DNA of 64,000 nt, taken from contig JARRJC010000005.1 of assembly GCA_037379885.1 (NCBI GenBank), positions 1 through 64,000 of the forward strand, read 5' to 3'. Source of the DNA: Limibacillus sp. (GTDB lineage Bacteria > Pseudomonadota > Alphaproteobacteria > Kiloniellales > CECT-8803). A model generated the notes under the pieces. The model did no database searches. It was not told the DNA's origin and saw only the letters and a list, made by a program, of their open reading frames with translations. Below, one piece after another: positions 1-7,604 of this stretch. The position numbers were made by a program, and so were the translations under genes. Numbering within the stretch: the first letter of the stretch is position 1; each line of letters opens with the position of its first letter.

Positions 1-509
1 GTGTCGAGCTGCTGCCGGCGGGCCCTGTCGTGATCTTCGATGACGATCGCTACTACATGGCGGCGGTCCTGGCCGAGCTTTGCCGCGCGGCGGGCCATGA
101 GGTGGCTCTCGTCACCACCGGCGGGATCGCGGCGTCCTGGGGCTACTACACCGACGAAGCCTGGCGCAGCAATAAGCGCTTGATCGATCTGGGCGTGGAG
201 ATCGTCACGAGCCACGCGGTCGGCGGTTTCGATGGCGAGGAAGCCGAGGCCGTCTGCATCTTCTCCGGCAAGACGCGGGCGCTGAGGGCCAAGTCCCTGG
301 TGACCGTGACGGCCCGCGACGCCCGCGATAAACTCTATTACGAACTGCTCGAGGCGGGCGGGGAGGAACTCCGAAGGGTGAAGCGGATCGGCGACTGCTT
401 GCAGCCGGCCCTCATCGCGCACGCGGTCCATGCAGGCCACCGCTTCGCACGCGAGCTGGACCTTTCGCCGGAGGCGGCAGCGGCGCGGCGCGAGATCGTC
501 GAGGTCTAG
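1..509 (+). CDS. C-terminal part of a flavin-dependent amine demethylase/dehydrogenase (TMADH/DgcA-type), 5' end outside window
   Basis: The reading frame is already open at the window edge (whole codons from base 3), so only about 169 C-terminal residues are present. They match the C-terminal FAD/NAD-type Rossmann region of the trimethylamine dehydrogenase / 2,4-dienoyl-CoA reductase family: a strand followed by FDDDRYYMAAVLAE, then GHEVALVTTGG, then the terminal GDCLQPALIAHAVHAGHRFA motif that contacts the flavin. Characterised relatives oxidise N-methyl groups of dimethylglycine, N-methylproline or tri/dimethylamine to formaldehyde. The N-terminal FMN TIM barrel and 4Fe-4S ligands must lie upstream, so the substrate cannot be read here. 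A methyltransferase follows after 38 bases and a Rieske demethylase is convergent, which supports a role in N-methylated amine turnover. Family call firm; substrate inferred. Confidence 0.82.
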   Translation, partial: VELLPAGPVVIFDDDRYYMAAVLAELCRAAGHEVALVTTGGIAASWGYYTDEAWRSNKRLIDLGVEIVTSHAVGGFDGEEAEAVCIFSGKTRALRAKSLVTVTARDARDKLYYELLEAGGEELRRVKRIGDCLQPALIAHAVHAGHRFARELDLSPEAAAARREIVEV

Positions 510-547
510 GCCACGGCGCCCGGAACAAGAGAAGGATTTTCAAGACG

Positions 548-1333
548 ATGAGCGTTGAACACGAGGACGAATACTCCGACTCCCTGATCGACTTTCTGGA
601 AGTGGTCTGGGGGGAGGGTTACCTGTCGCCAGGCGGCGCGGAGGAGGTTTCGCGCATCCTTGAAGGCCTGGACATCTCCGGCAAGGAGCTGCTCGACATC
701 GGTTGCGGGTCCGGCGGGATCGCCATCGAGCTCGTCGAGACCTACGGGGCCGGCCACGTGACGGGGATCGACGTCGAAGGTCCGGTCCTGAAGCGCGCGG
801 AGGAGAGGGCCTTGGCCCGGGGTCTCACGGACCGCCTGACCTTCAAGAAGGTCGAGCCCGGCCCCTTGCCCTTTCCCGATGAGAGCTTCGATGTGGTCTT
901 CTCCAAGGACTCCATGATCCACATCCCGGACAAGGAGGCGCTCTTCGCCGACGTCTTCCGCATCCTGCGGCCCGGCGGCTGGTTCGTCGCCAGCGACTGG
1001 CTGATCAGCCACGACGGCGAGCCTTCGCCCGAGATGAAGTACTACGTGAAGATGGAGGAGCTTTCCTTCGGCATGGCGTCTCCGGCGCGCTACGAGAAGG
1101 CGCTGGCGGCGGCGGGTTTCACCGAAGTCGCCCTCAAGAACCGCAATCCCTGGTACCGCGAGGTCGCCAGGCGCGAGCGCGAGGCCATCGCCGGAGAGCT
1201 CTACGATGCCGCCTGCAAGGCTGCCGGAAAAGCGGTGGTGGACAAGAACATCGGCACCTGGGACGCCATGCTCGTGGTGCTGGAGAGCGGCGAGCACTGC
1301 CCCCATCACTTGAGGGCGCGCAAGCCCGCCTGA
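548..1333 (+). CDS. class I SAM-dependent methyltransferase, phosphoethanolamine N-methyltransferase-like
   Basis: This 261-residue protein has a complete class I methyltransferase core: motif I LLDIGCGSGGIAIEL (about residues 48-62), an acidic GIDVEG loop after strand 2, VVFSKDSMIHIPDKEALF around residue 115, and RILRPGGWFVASDW after it. The segment from KYYVKMEELSF to the C-terminus, with a paired 'K.RNPWYREVARRE' stretch, resembles eukaryotic and bacterial phosphoethanolamine/phosphobase methyltransferases more than UbiE. The likely reaction is SAM-dependent N-methylation of a small amine; the exact acceptor is not known. A GAAGGA ribosome-binding site lies about 10 bases before the ATG. 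It follows the flavin dehydrogenase by 38 bases, probably in one transcript, and ends 4 bases from the convergent Rieske gene. Confidence 0.8.
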   Translation: MSVEHEDEYSDSLIDFLEVVWGEGYLSPGGAEEVSRILEGLDISGKELLDIGCGSGGIAIELVETYGAGHVTGIDVEGPVLKRAEERALARGLTDRLTFKKVEPGPLPFPDESFDVVFSKDSMIHIPDKEALFADVFRILRPGGWFVASDWLISHDGEPSPEMKYYVKMEELSFGMASPARYEKALAAAGFTEVALKNRNPWYREVARREREAIAGELYDAACKAAGKAVVDKNIGTWDAMLVVLESGEHCPHHLRARKPA

Positions 1334-1337
1334 GGCC

Positions 1338-2504
1338 TCAGCCTTCCTGCTCTGCCAGCATCCCGGCGTTGATCCGGGCGAGCTCGCCGGGCAGGGGCTC
1401 CTGCGCCAGCGTGGCGGCGGGAACCTGTTCGCGCACCATGTCGTGGAACTGGCGCACGCCGGTCTCGTAGCTGGAGAGCGGGCCCAGTTCGTAGCCGTGG
1501 GTCTCCAGGCCCTGCTGCACGCGGTGGCAGAGCTCGAAGTCCTCCTGCGCCACCTTGCCGTTGATGCGGCCATTGAGATAGCGCAGCAGGCGCATCTCCC
1601 GGCGCTTGTCGGGGTGCCCGTAGATCATGGTGCGGATCTTCGCCCGCTTGGGGCCCATGGGCAGGATCTGGAAGAAGTCCAGGCAATCGGGATAAACGTC
1701 GATCCCGAGGTTCGGCAGCATGGCGTAGAAGGTCCAGCGCCGGGCCATCTCCTCGGGCCGGTCGTCCAGCGTCTTCAGCGCCAGCGCGCGGTAGGCCCGC
1801 TCGCTCCAGCTCCAGTTGTTGCCTTCCTTCAGCTTCAGGCGGGAGACGCTGCCCGAGACGCCCTGTTCATTGCCAAAGCCGCCCAGGTCGTTCTCCAGCA
1901 TGCGGTGGTAGCCGGGGTGACCGATGGGGATGTGATAGTTCTCCAGGTTGTTGTCGATCGCGACCTTCCAGTTCACGTCCCAGACGTCTTCCCAGCTTTC
2001 GTCCAGGCGCTCCATCCCAGCGATGTCGTAGGCGTCGAGCTGATCGCCGATATCGCCCCAGAGCTCGGCGACGCTGGGGCCTTCGCCCGCGACGCGTACG
2101 AAGATGAAGCCGTGGAAGACCTCCAGCTCGACAGGCATCAGGCCGTGCTTGTCTTTCTCAAGACCCGGGAAGGTGCCCTCGGCGGGAACCGCCGCCAGCT
2201 CGCCGGTCAGCTTGTAGGTCCAGCCGTGGTAGGGGCAGACGAGCCGGCGCGGGCATTCGCCCTTGCCCTCCAGCAGGCGGGAGGCGCGGTGGCGGCAGAC
2301 ATTCTTGAAGGCGCGCAGCTCGCCCTCGTCGTCACGAAGGATCAGGATCGAATCGCGCATCAAGTCGAAAGTGAAATAGGAGCGGGGCCCGGGCAGGTCG
2401 CTGACGTGGCAGGCGATCTGCCACGTCTTCAGAATGATTTCCTGGTACTCGAGATCGAGAAGCTCCGCACTGCGGTAGGTCCAGGCGGGCAGTCCGGCGC
2501 GCAT
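1338..2504 (-). CDS. Rieske non-haem iron oxygenase alpha subunit, quaternary-ammonium N-demethylase type
   Basis: The protein has 388 residues from the ATG chosen here; an upstream ATG at 2570 has no visible ribosome-binding site, whereas AGGGG lies just before this one. The Rieske 2Fe-2S site is C70-x-H72-x17-C90-x2-H93. The mononuclear iron site is H191, H196 and D322 (in AQEDFELCHRVQQGLE). A glutamate (E188) stands at the bridging position in NNLENYH, as in the carnitine (CntA), glycine betaine (GbcA) and stachydrine (Stc2) demethylase group rather than aromatic-ring dioxygenases. The inferred reaction is O2-dependent removal of an N-methyl group as formaldehyde, using electrons from a separate reductase that is not in this window. 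Convergent with the methyltransferase and flavin demethylase. Substrate could be stachydrine, glycine betaine or another betaine. Confidence 0.87.
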   Translation of the reverse strand: MRAGLPAWTYRSAELLDLEYQEIILKTWQIACHVSDLPGPRSYFTFDLMRDSILILRDDEGELRAFKNVCRHRASRLLEGKGECPRRLVCPYHGWTYKLTGELAAVPAEGTFPGLEKDKHGLMPVELEVFHGFIFVRVAGEGPSVAELWGDIGDQLDAYDIAGMERLDESWEDVWDVNWKVAIDNNLENYHIPIGHPGYHRMLENDLGGFGNEQGVSGSVSRLKLKEGNNWSWSERAYRALALKTLDDRPEEMARRWTFYAMLPNLGIDVYPDCLDFFQILPMGPKRAKIRTMIYGHPDKRREMRLLRYLNGRINGKVAQEDFELCHRVQQGLETHGYELGPLSSYETGVRQFHDMVREQVPAATLAQEPLPGELARINAGMLAEQEG

Positions 2505-2593
2505 GGGAGAGTCCCCTGGTTTCAAATTGCTCTCGGATTTGACGGAAGAGATCGCAGGAGAATTTCGCATTTCGGCACCAGACCATTGTTGTA

Positions 2594-2622
2594 TATATAT
2601 AATTCTTATTATTATTGAACAA
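2594..2622 (-). promoter_or_regulatory. candidate sigma70 promoter for the Rieske oxygenase gene
   Basis: Read on the minus strand there is TTGTTC (2622-2617), a 17-base spacer and TATATA (2599-2594), in one of the most AT-rich stretches of the window. The expected start near 2587 gives an untranslated leader of about 80 bases before the ATG at 2504, leaving room for an operator. Confidence 0.5.
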
Positions 2623-2745
2623 ACGTATAGTGAAAATCAACGCGTGAGTCAAGCTGGTTCGCCTCTGAGGTGCAAAGAAAGAGCAGCCAAGCATGACCTG
2701 GCGGCGTTAGTTGGGAGGTTGAACAGGAGTAGAGTTAGCCGATCT

Positions 2746-2894
2746 CTACGACCTGGCTTTGTTCGCCCAGGGCATCATCACCTGGAGAGGTTCTTTAGGG
2801 AGAGGTCCAAGCAGAAGCCGATGCCGCTGATGATCAGAATCTCGACGAAAATCTCATCGGTGGAAAAGAATCTCTGAGCTTTCAGTATACGGCA
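2746..2894 (-). pseudogene. decayed 3' end of an ABC transporter permease (NitT/TauT/SsuC type)
   Basis: Read on the minus strand, 2894 to 2778 translates to a stretch containing KAQRFFSTDEIFVEILII followed by SGIGFCLDLSLKNLSR and a stop. This is the typical last transmembrane helix and tail of SsuC/TauC/ThiX-type permeases (pattern A.RFF.TD..F..I..I...G...D..L..L.R). In another frame, directly after that stop, the sequence gives VMMPW and a second stop at 2746, resembling the usual 'L.PW' end, so one frameshift separates the pieces. Upstream of about 2894 the similarity fades and no start or ATP-binding partner exists. I infer a remnant of a lost transporter gene. The resemblance is by eye only. 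Confidence 0.5.
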
Positions 2895-3015
2895 TGATAA
2901 TTGCCGAAGAGAGCTTGGACGCCGGGACTATAAAAAAGTGACGAACGATTGGTCGCCAATCCGCTCTGCGAATCTGCGGTTGCATACAGCAAAGATGATG
3001 AAATAGCGAAGGCCA

Positions 3016-3044
3016 TTGCAATCATATTCTGGCCCCTCTAAAGA
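3016..3044 (+). promoter_or_regulatory. weak candidate promoter for the XRE-cupin regulator
   Basis: TTGCAA (3016-3021), 17 bases, then TAAAGA (3039-3044). The -10 match is poor, but it coincides with the left arm of the inverted repeat at 3040-3060, as expected for an autoregulated promoter. Confidence 0.3.
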
Positions 3045-3060
3045 TACCATTTACATCTTT
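3040..3060. promoter_or_regulatory. inverted repeat, candidate operator of the XRE-cupin regulator
   Basis: AAAGAT, nine bases, ATCTTT: a perfect 6+6 inverted repeat, 75 bases upstream of the regulator ATG and overlapping its candidate -10 element. Dimeric HTH_3 regulators commonly bind such sites in their own promoters. Binding is inferred. Confidence 0.4.
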
Positions 3061-3135
3061 CATCGATCGACAGCTTGCCGATGATTTCATCTGGTGAATT
3101 TCAAGATTTTACGCCTCAGACTGCGGGCGGTCTGC

Positions 3136-3720
3136 ATGAGCACGCCTGAAGCTATCAGCCGTGCGCTTGCGCAAAACCTAGTCGCGATCCGCAAGGAACG
3201 CGCCTACACGCTCGATCAACTCGCTACTCTGGCGAAGGTTAGCAAGGGGATGCTTGTTCAGGTCGAGCAGGGCCGGACCAACCCTTCGATTAATACTCTC
3301 TGTCGAATCGCCAACGCACTGAACGTCAGCGTTCCGCGTCTGATCGAGGTTAAAGACGAACCCGAAGTGATGATTGTCTCAATTTCCGAGAGCGCCCACC
3401 TCTCGAAATCTGAGAGGGGCAGCCGTGCTACCGCGTTAATGGGATACGAGGGCGGCTCGGTCGTCGAGCTTTGGGACTCGGTGATTGCGCCGAACGACCA
3501 GTTTGAGGGCGGGCCGCGCATCACGGGTGCAGTCGAGATTCTCATCGTCTTGCAGGGCGAACTTACGCTCGAACTCGAGGGGCGCAGCTTCTCTATTCCG
3601 GCCAACTCTGCGGTTCGTTTCCCCGGAGATTACAAGCACGTCTGCGCCAACAGAGGCGAGGCCGAGTTGCACTTCACCAGGATAACGATTGAGCCAAACA
3701 AGCACGCCTTGAAAGCCTGA
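3136..3720 (+). CDS. XRE-family transcriptional regulator with C-terminal cupin domain
   Basis: The 194-residue protein (ATG at 3136; an in-frame GTG at 3094 would add 14 residues) begins with an HTH_3 domain, about residues 10-65: ALAQNLVAIRKERAYTLDQL, then VSKGMLVQVEQGRTNPSINTL. The C-terminal half (about 115-185) is a small beta-barrel cupin with LIVLQGELTLELEGRSF and SAVRFPGDYKH, including the final histidine region. Proteins of this layout are dimeric regulators that sense a small ligand in the cupin and often control amine, amino acid or polyamine use. It lies alone on the plus strand between the Rieske gene and a methyltransferase. Its codon use is less GC-rich than that of its neighbours, fitting the AT-rich gap upstream. 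Ligand unknown. Confidence 0.85.
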   Translation: MSTPEAISRALAQNLVAIRKERAYTLDQLATLAKVSKGMLVQVEQGRTNPSINTLCRIANALNVSVPRLIEVKDEPEVMIVSISESAHLSKSERGSRATALMGYEGGSVVELWDSVIAPNDQFEGGPRITGAVEILIVLQGELTLELEGRSFSIPANSAVRFPGDYKHVCANRGEAELHFTRITIEPNKHALKA

Positions 3721-3872
3721 AGCGCCCGCGCCTCTGCACATTGGAACCTGCTCTATGACGAAATTGGCGCCATCCTCAATGTTAGCAATTACCCGTTTCC
3801 AAAAATTTCACGTTCTTCCGCAACTCCTTCCCTTATTGGTGAGGCCTAGATGAAGAGGTCCAGAAACCTGCC

Positions 3873-4694
3873 ATGACCGAAAAGGTTGCCCGGCATTACG
3901 CCGGCGGAGTGGACATCGTGGCCGCGATCGAACAGGGCCTTGAGGCTCTTGGCCGATCCACTGGGAGCGTGACCACCCTCGACCTTGCCGCCGTCGACGA
4001 GTTCCATATCCGCGGCCGCAAGGCGACCCTGGAGCTTGGGGAGCGCATGAGGCTCGACGCAAGCTCCCATGTGCTGGATATCGGCAGCGGTCTTGGCGGC
4101 CCGGCCCGAACCCTCGCCGAGCGATACGGCTGCCGCGTCACGGGGATCGACCTGACTGAGGCCTTCTGCCGGACGGCAGAGGTTCTTTCGGGCTGGGTTG
4201 GTCTTGGCGAGCGGGTTTCCTTCCGGCAGGGCGACGCCACCGCCATGGCCTTTGAAGACGGCAGCTTCGACGCGGCCATGACGATCCACGTCGCCATGAA
4301 CATCGCGGCCAAGGACGCCCTCTATGCGCAAGCAAGGCGCGTCTTGAAGCCGGGCGGCCTCTTCGCGGTCTACGATGTCCTTCAGGGCGAGGGAGGGGAG
4401 GTGATCTTCCCGGTCCCCTGGGCGCGGGAACCCTCGATCAGCCACCTCGCCACGCCCGAGGAGATGGAGGCCCTGCTAACCGCTGCCGGCTTCTCGATCC
4501 TGGAACGCGAGGACTCGACAGAGGAAAGCCTGGCTTGGTTTCAGAAGAGGCTGGAGGCTCTCCGGAAATCCGGCAAGCCCCCGCTCTCCCTGCAGCTCTT
4601 CTTGGGCGATGATCTTCCGGAGATGACCGTCAATCAGGTCAAGAACCTCCAGGAGCGGCGGATCCGCACGGTCACCTACATCTGCCGGGCCTGA
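3873..4694 (+). CDS. class I SAM-dependent methyltransferase, UbiE/sarcosine-dimethylglycine methyltransferase-like
   Basis: The protein has 273 residues with motif I HVLDIGSGLGGPARTLAERY (about 64-83), GIDLTEAFC after strand 2, DATAMAFEDGSFDAAMTIHV near 128-147, and RRVLKPGGLFAVYDVLQG near 163. The helix after MTIHVAMNIAAKDALY and the C-terminal W-F-x-K region place it among small-molecule N/C-methyltransferases related to sarcosine/dimethylglycine methyltransferases and tocopherol-type enzymes. Acceptor unknown. It is the second methyltransferase near the Rieske/flavin demethylase pair and is convergent with the TPR gene, 8 bases apart. A function in osmolyte methylation is a guess from context. 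Confidence 0.75.
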   Translation: MTEKVARHYAGGVDIVAAIEQGLEALGRSTGSVTTLDLAAVDEFHIRGRKATLELGERMRLDASSHVLDIGSGLGGPARTLAERYGCRVTGIDLTEAFCRTAEVLSGWVGLGERVSFRQGDATAMAFEDGSFDAAMTIHVAMNIAAKDALYAQARRVLKPGGLFAVYDVLQGEGGEVIFPVPWAREPSISHLATPEEMEALLTAAGFSILEREDSTEESLAWFQKRLEALRKSGKPPLSLQLFLGDDLPEMTVNQVKNLQERRIRTVTYICRA

Positions 4695-4702
4695 CGCCCC
4701 CT

Positions 4703-6346
4703 CTACTCGGCCGCCGCCTGGCTGCGGCAATAGCAGGAGGCCTTGATCGGCACCGCGGCGCGCGCCATCGCCTTGTCCAGTTGCAGCTTGATATGGGCCG
4801 CCTCAACAGCCTCTCCACGCCGCGTCAGGCATTCATGGAGGCCATGCAAGCTCCAGACGTTGCCCGGATGCTGGCAGGCCCGGCTGAGCGTGGCGTCCAG
4901 CCCGAGATCGGCGCGGTAGACCTCCTCGGCCTCTTCCGTGCGCCCTTGGTCGAGCAGAAGGGCGCCCAAGGCGTGGCGCGTCGGCTGCATCCAGCCCCAG
5001 GGCTCGTCGTAGGGCAGCGTGTCGTCCAGCTCCACTGACTTGCGCAGATGCTCGAAGGCCTTCTCGTGATCGCCCTTGTGGTAGGCCAGTTCGCCCAGCA
5101 GCATCTGCTCGGCCACCATCAGGATGTCGCGGCAGGTGTTGTTGAACAGCATCCGCGTCTCGGGGACGCGCTCGCGCGCTTCCCAAAAGCGGTCGCGTTC
5201 GGCCTCGGCCTCGGCGATCTGCTTGGTGTTCGCGTAGGCCACGGCCCGGGAATAGCGCATCATCGCGGTGGTGACGCTGAACAGTTCGGCGTCCTCGGGG
5301 AGTTCCTGGGCGAGGATATCCCGCCAGAGTCCAAAGCGGATCAGCACGTGCTGCTTCATGGGGATGAAGCCCTCGAACCAGTCCGCCATGGGCCGGAGCG
5401 TATCGGCGGGCAGGGTGTCGATCAGTTCCTGCGCCGCCTCCAGGGCGGGTTCGGGCTGGGCCATGAACATCGCGCCGTAGATCTTGAAGTGATAGTTGTG
5501 GCAGCGGTAGACGGAATAGAAGTTCTCCGCGCCCTCGCGCTCCAGGAACTTTCGGTCCGCCAGGATCGCCGTGTGATTGCGCAGCACCACGTTCATGTAG
5601 TCGCCGCAGAGCACGTCGATGTGGGTGGGCATGTGAAGCAGGTGTCCGGCGTCGGGCACCAGGGTGCTGAGCCGGTCTCCCTGACGCAGGGCGCGCTCTG
5701 GGTGCGGCGACATCTCCATCAGGTGGATGTACATGTGAAGAAGGCCGGGGTGGTCCCAGGCGCCGTCGAGCGCGTCGAAGGCCCGCTCGAGAACCGCGAT
5801 CGCCTCCAGCGTGTCCGCGCCCTCCGCCGGCTGTCCGCTCGGCAGGTCCCAGAGCTGCCAGGGCGTGCGGTTCATGATCGCCTCTGCGAAGAGCGCCGCG
5901 ACGTCGAGATCGTCCCGGTACTCGGCATGGACCTTGCGCATGGCCGCCGCGTAGGCGTCGTTCCAGGGGCTGAACTCCTCGATGTCCGGGGAGTCCGGAT
6001 AGCGGTGGGGCATGGCCTCGATCAGCGCGCGCTCGACCGGTGTTACCTTATCCTTCAGCGCCAGGGCCTTCTTACTGGCCGAGGCTGCGAGAGCCAGCGC
6101 TTCTGGCTTCTCCTCCTCCTCGAAGGCCTCCCAGGGCTTGTTGTAGTTGGGGCCGATGCAGTAGGCGACTCCCCAATGCGCCATGGCGCAGTCCGCATCC
6201 GCCTCAAGGGCCCTTTCGAAGCAGGCGATCGCTTCTTCGTGGTTGTAGGCGTAGGTCCAGACCAGTCCGCGGTCGAACCAGAGTTGCGCTTCCTCGGAAG
6301 AGCAAGTGACCTTCCTCGAATAGCTTCCGAGATCGTAGTAGCCCAT
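4703..6346 (-). CDS. tetratricopeptide-repeat protein, function unknown
   Basis: The 547-residue start at 6346 is preferred because GGGGAGAG stands six bases before its ATG; upstream in-frame ATGs at 6424 and 6466 lack this. It opens with MGYYDLGSYSRKV and a first TPR unit (LWFDRGLVWTYAYNHEEAI, then CFERALEADADCAMAHWGVA). Further helical repeats follow, with a His-rich part (GLLHMYIHLMEMSPHPERA, then LLHMPTHIDVLCGDY, about 245-290) and TPR-like units near the C-terminus (GELAYHKGDHEKAFEHLRK). No signal peptide or membrane segment is seen, so it is likely cytosolic. Proteins of this type are widespread in bacteria but, as far as I know, uncharacterised. The conserved histidines in the middle could bind a metal; this is speculation. 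Confidence 0.75.
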   Translation of the reverse strand: MGYYDLGSYSRKVTCSSEEAQLWFDRGLVWTYAYNHEEAIACFERALEADADCAMAHWGVAYCIGPNYNKPWEAFEEEEKPEALALAASASKKALALKDKVTPVERALIEAMPHRYPDSPDIEEFSPWNDAYAAAMRKVHAEYRDDLDVAALFAEAIMNRTPWQLWDLPSGQPAEGADTLEAIAVLERAFDALDGAWDHPGLLHMYIHLMEMSPHPERALRQGDRLSTLVPDAGHLLHMPTHIDVLCGDYMNVVLRNHTAILADRKFLEREGAENFYSVYRCHNYHFKIYGAMFMAQPEPALEAAQELIDTLPADTLRPMADWFEGFIPMKQHVLIRFGLWRDILAQELPEDAELFSVTTAMMRYSRAVAYANTKQIAEAEAERDRFWEARERVPETRMLFNNTCRDILMVAEQMLLGELAYHKGDHEKAFEHLRKSVELDDTLPYDEPWGWMQPTRHALGALLLDQGRTEEAEEVYRADLGLDATLSRACQHPGNVWSLHGLHECLTRRGEAVEAAHIKLQLDKAMARAAVPIKASCYCRSQAAAE

Positions 6347-6486
6347 GAAACTCTCCCCGATAGAACGCTCCCCTTCGGCCCCAGTCTCGGTTTGGGTTCC
6401 TAGATTACTGGAAGATTCACTCATTGCTAAATCAAAAGCCGATGTTGGTTTCCTTGCTGAAACCACCTGGGCCGGGTCGGATATGA

Positions 6487-6502
6487 TTTGACCAGAATCA
6501 AA
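6487..6502. promoter_or_regulatory. short inverted repeat in the divergent promoter region
   Basis: TTTGA, six bases, TCAAA, lying between the divergent TPR (start 6346) and duplicated-domain (start 6598) genes. It could be a shared operator; it is short enough to arise by chance. Confidence 0.2.
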
Positions 6503-6597
6503 GTTGAATGGGGAAAAGCTTGATACTCTGCTGCTTCTCCACCCCAGAATTCGCCAGGGGTGTAGCAGGATGTCGGCTTGAGGGATTGAGAATCCGA

Positions 6598-7428
6598 ATG
6601 AATGCAGATGCTCTGACGAAGGAAGAGGTGGACCCGCGAATCTCTTTCCATGAGGACAGCCAGATCATGGAAGTGAGTTTCCGCGGCTTGCTGCTGTCGA
6701 GCCCGGCGGACGTCGGCGCCTTCTACGACAGGATAGAGGAGCGGATCGCCGAGACGGGGGAGGAGTTCTGGTTCTTCCTCGTGAACTACTCGGACGCCCG
6801 CATCGAAAGCGGCGCCTGGCTCGCCTTTGCGCGGCGGGGCAAGGAATTGAACCTCGCTCACTCCATGGGCACGGTCCGGTTCGACGCCTCGGAGGCCACG
6901 CGCCTTCAGATAGAACGCGATGCCGACACCGAGGCCTTCGACCCGAGCCTTTTCGCGGACCGCGACGAGGCCATCGCCCACCTCCGTTCGCTTCCTTCCA
7001 AGCGCCGCCAGCGGCATCTGCGCAGATCCCACTTCACGGCCGATCACCTGCACCACCGGATCAGCTTCCTGACCGGGGAGGAGATCATGGAGGTCGATTT
7101 CTCGGCGATGACCTTCGAGAACTCGGCGGATGTGGACGTGGTTTACGATTTCATCGAGCAGCAGATCGAAGAGACCGGGCGGCGCTGGTACTTCCTGGTC
7201 AACTACGAGGGCACCAGCATCGAGGCCGCCGCCTGGGTTCAGTACGCGCGGCGGGGCAAGGCGCTCAACGAGGCCTGGTCGCTCGGCTCCGTGCGTTACG
7301 CGCCCGGTTCCGAAACCGAGGCGGACATCCGTCTGCGCGCGGAAAGTCAGGACTTCCGCCCAAACATCCGGAACACCCGCGAAGAAGCGCTGGAGCGGAT
7401 CCAGGAGATGAAGGCCGAAGCCTCCTGA
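6598..7428 (+). CDS. protein made of two tandem copies of an unrecognised alpha/beta domain
   Basis: The 276-residue protein (first ATG after several stop-free codons; an in-frame ATG at 6508 would add 30 residues) is an internal duplication. Copy 1 (about 14-100) runs RISFHEDSQIMEVSFRG, ADVGAFYDRIEERIAETGEE, FWFFLVNYSDARIESGAW, then FARRGKELNLAHSMGTVRFD. Copy 2 (about 153-240) runs RISFLTGEEIMEVDFSAM, ADVDVVYDFIEQQIEETGRR, WYFLVNYEGTSIEAAAW, then YARRGKALNEAWSLGSVRY. The repeated layout is strand, acidic helix, strand with F.VNY, helix with ARRGK.LN, final strand. This pattern recalls STAS/SpoIIAA-like folds, but I do not recognise the family. No signal peptide, membrane segment or catalytic motif is evident. 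Monocistronic and divergent from the TPR gene. Confidence 0.7.
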   Translation: MNADALTKEEVDPRISFHEDSQIMEVSFRGLLLSSPADVGAFYDRIEERIAETGEEFWFFLVNYSDARIESGAWLAFARRGKELNLAHSMGTVRFDASEATRLQIERDADTEAFDPSLFADRDEAIAHLRSLPSKRRQRHLRRSHFTADHLHHRISFLTGEEIMEVDFSAMTFENSADVDVVYDFIEQQIEETGRRWYFLVNYEGTSIEAAAWVQYARRGKALNEAWSLGSVRYAPGSETEADIRLRAESQDFRPNIRNTREEALERIQEMKAEAS

Positions 7429-7486
7429 ACTCCTGACCCGCTCTTCCAGTTTCCGGTACCGCTTTTCGTTCCATTTTTCTTTTGCC

Positions 7487-7520
7487 GGTTACATCAACCT
7501 GAAACGATAGGTTGGTTACA
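7487..7520. promoter_or_regulatory. nested direct and inverted repeats upstream of the membrane protein gene
   Basis: GGTTACA occurs twice (7487-7493 and 7514-7520), flanking a perfect inverted repeat CAACCT-N8-AGGTTG (7495-7514). It lies about 85 bases before the ATG at 7605, a reasonable position for an operator or a leader stem-loop. Confidence 0.35.
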
Positions 7521-7604
7521 AAAAACCTGGGGTCTGCGACTCTCGCCAGGCTGGCCTGTCGACTTGCGTTCCTGGCCACGCAAGCCCTCTTTGCAGCCTG
7601 ATGG

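Larger units (their letters stand above)
2505..3135. other. AT-rich 631-base gap without an intact gene
   Basis: Between the divergent Rieske and XRE-cupin genes the base composition drops well below that of the surrounding DNA. It contains the Rieske promoter candidate, a decayed ABC-permease fragment (2746-2894, minus strand) and the candidate regulator promoter and inverted repeat (3016-3060). Open frames across it lack family resemblance and ribosome-binding sites, so I call none of them a gene. Confidence 0.6.

Noticed and set aside
2503-2877. 124-codon plus-strand frame in the AT-rich gap
   Set aside because: No ribosome-binding site, no similarity, and the opposite strand carries the permease relic in the same place.
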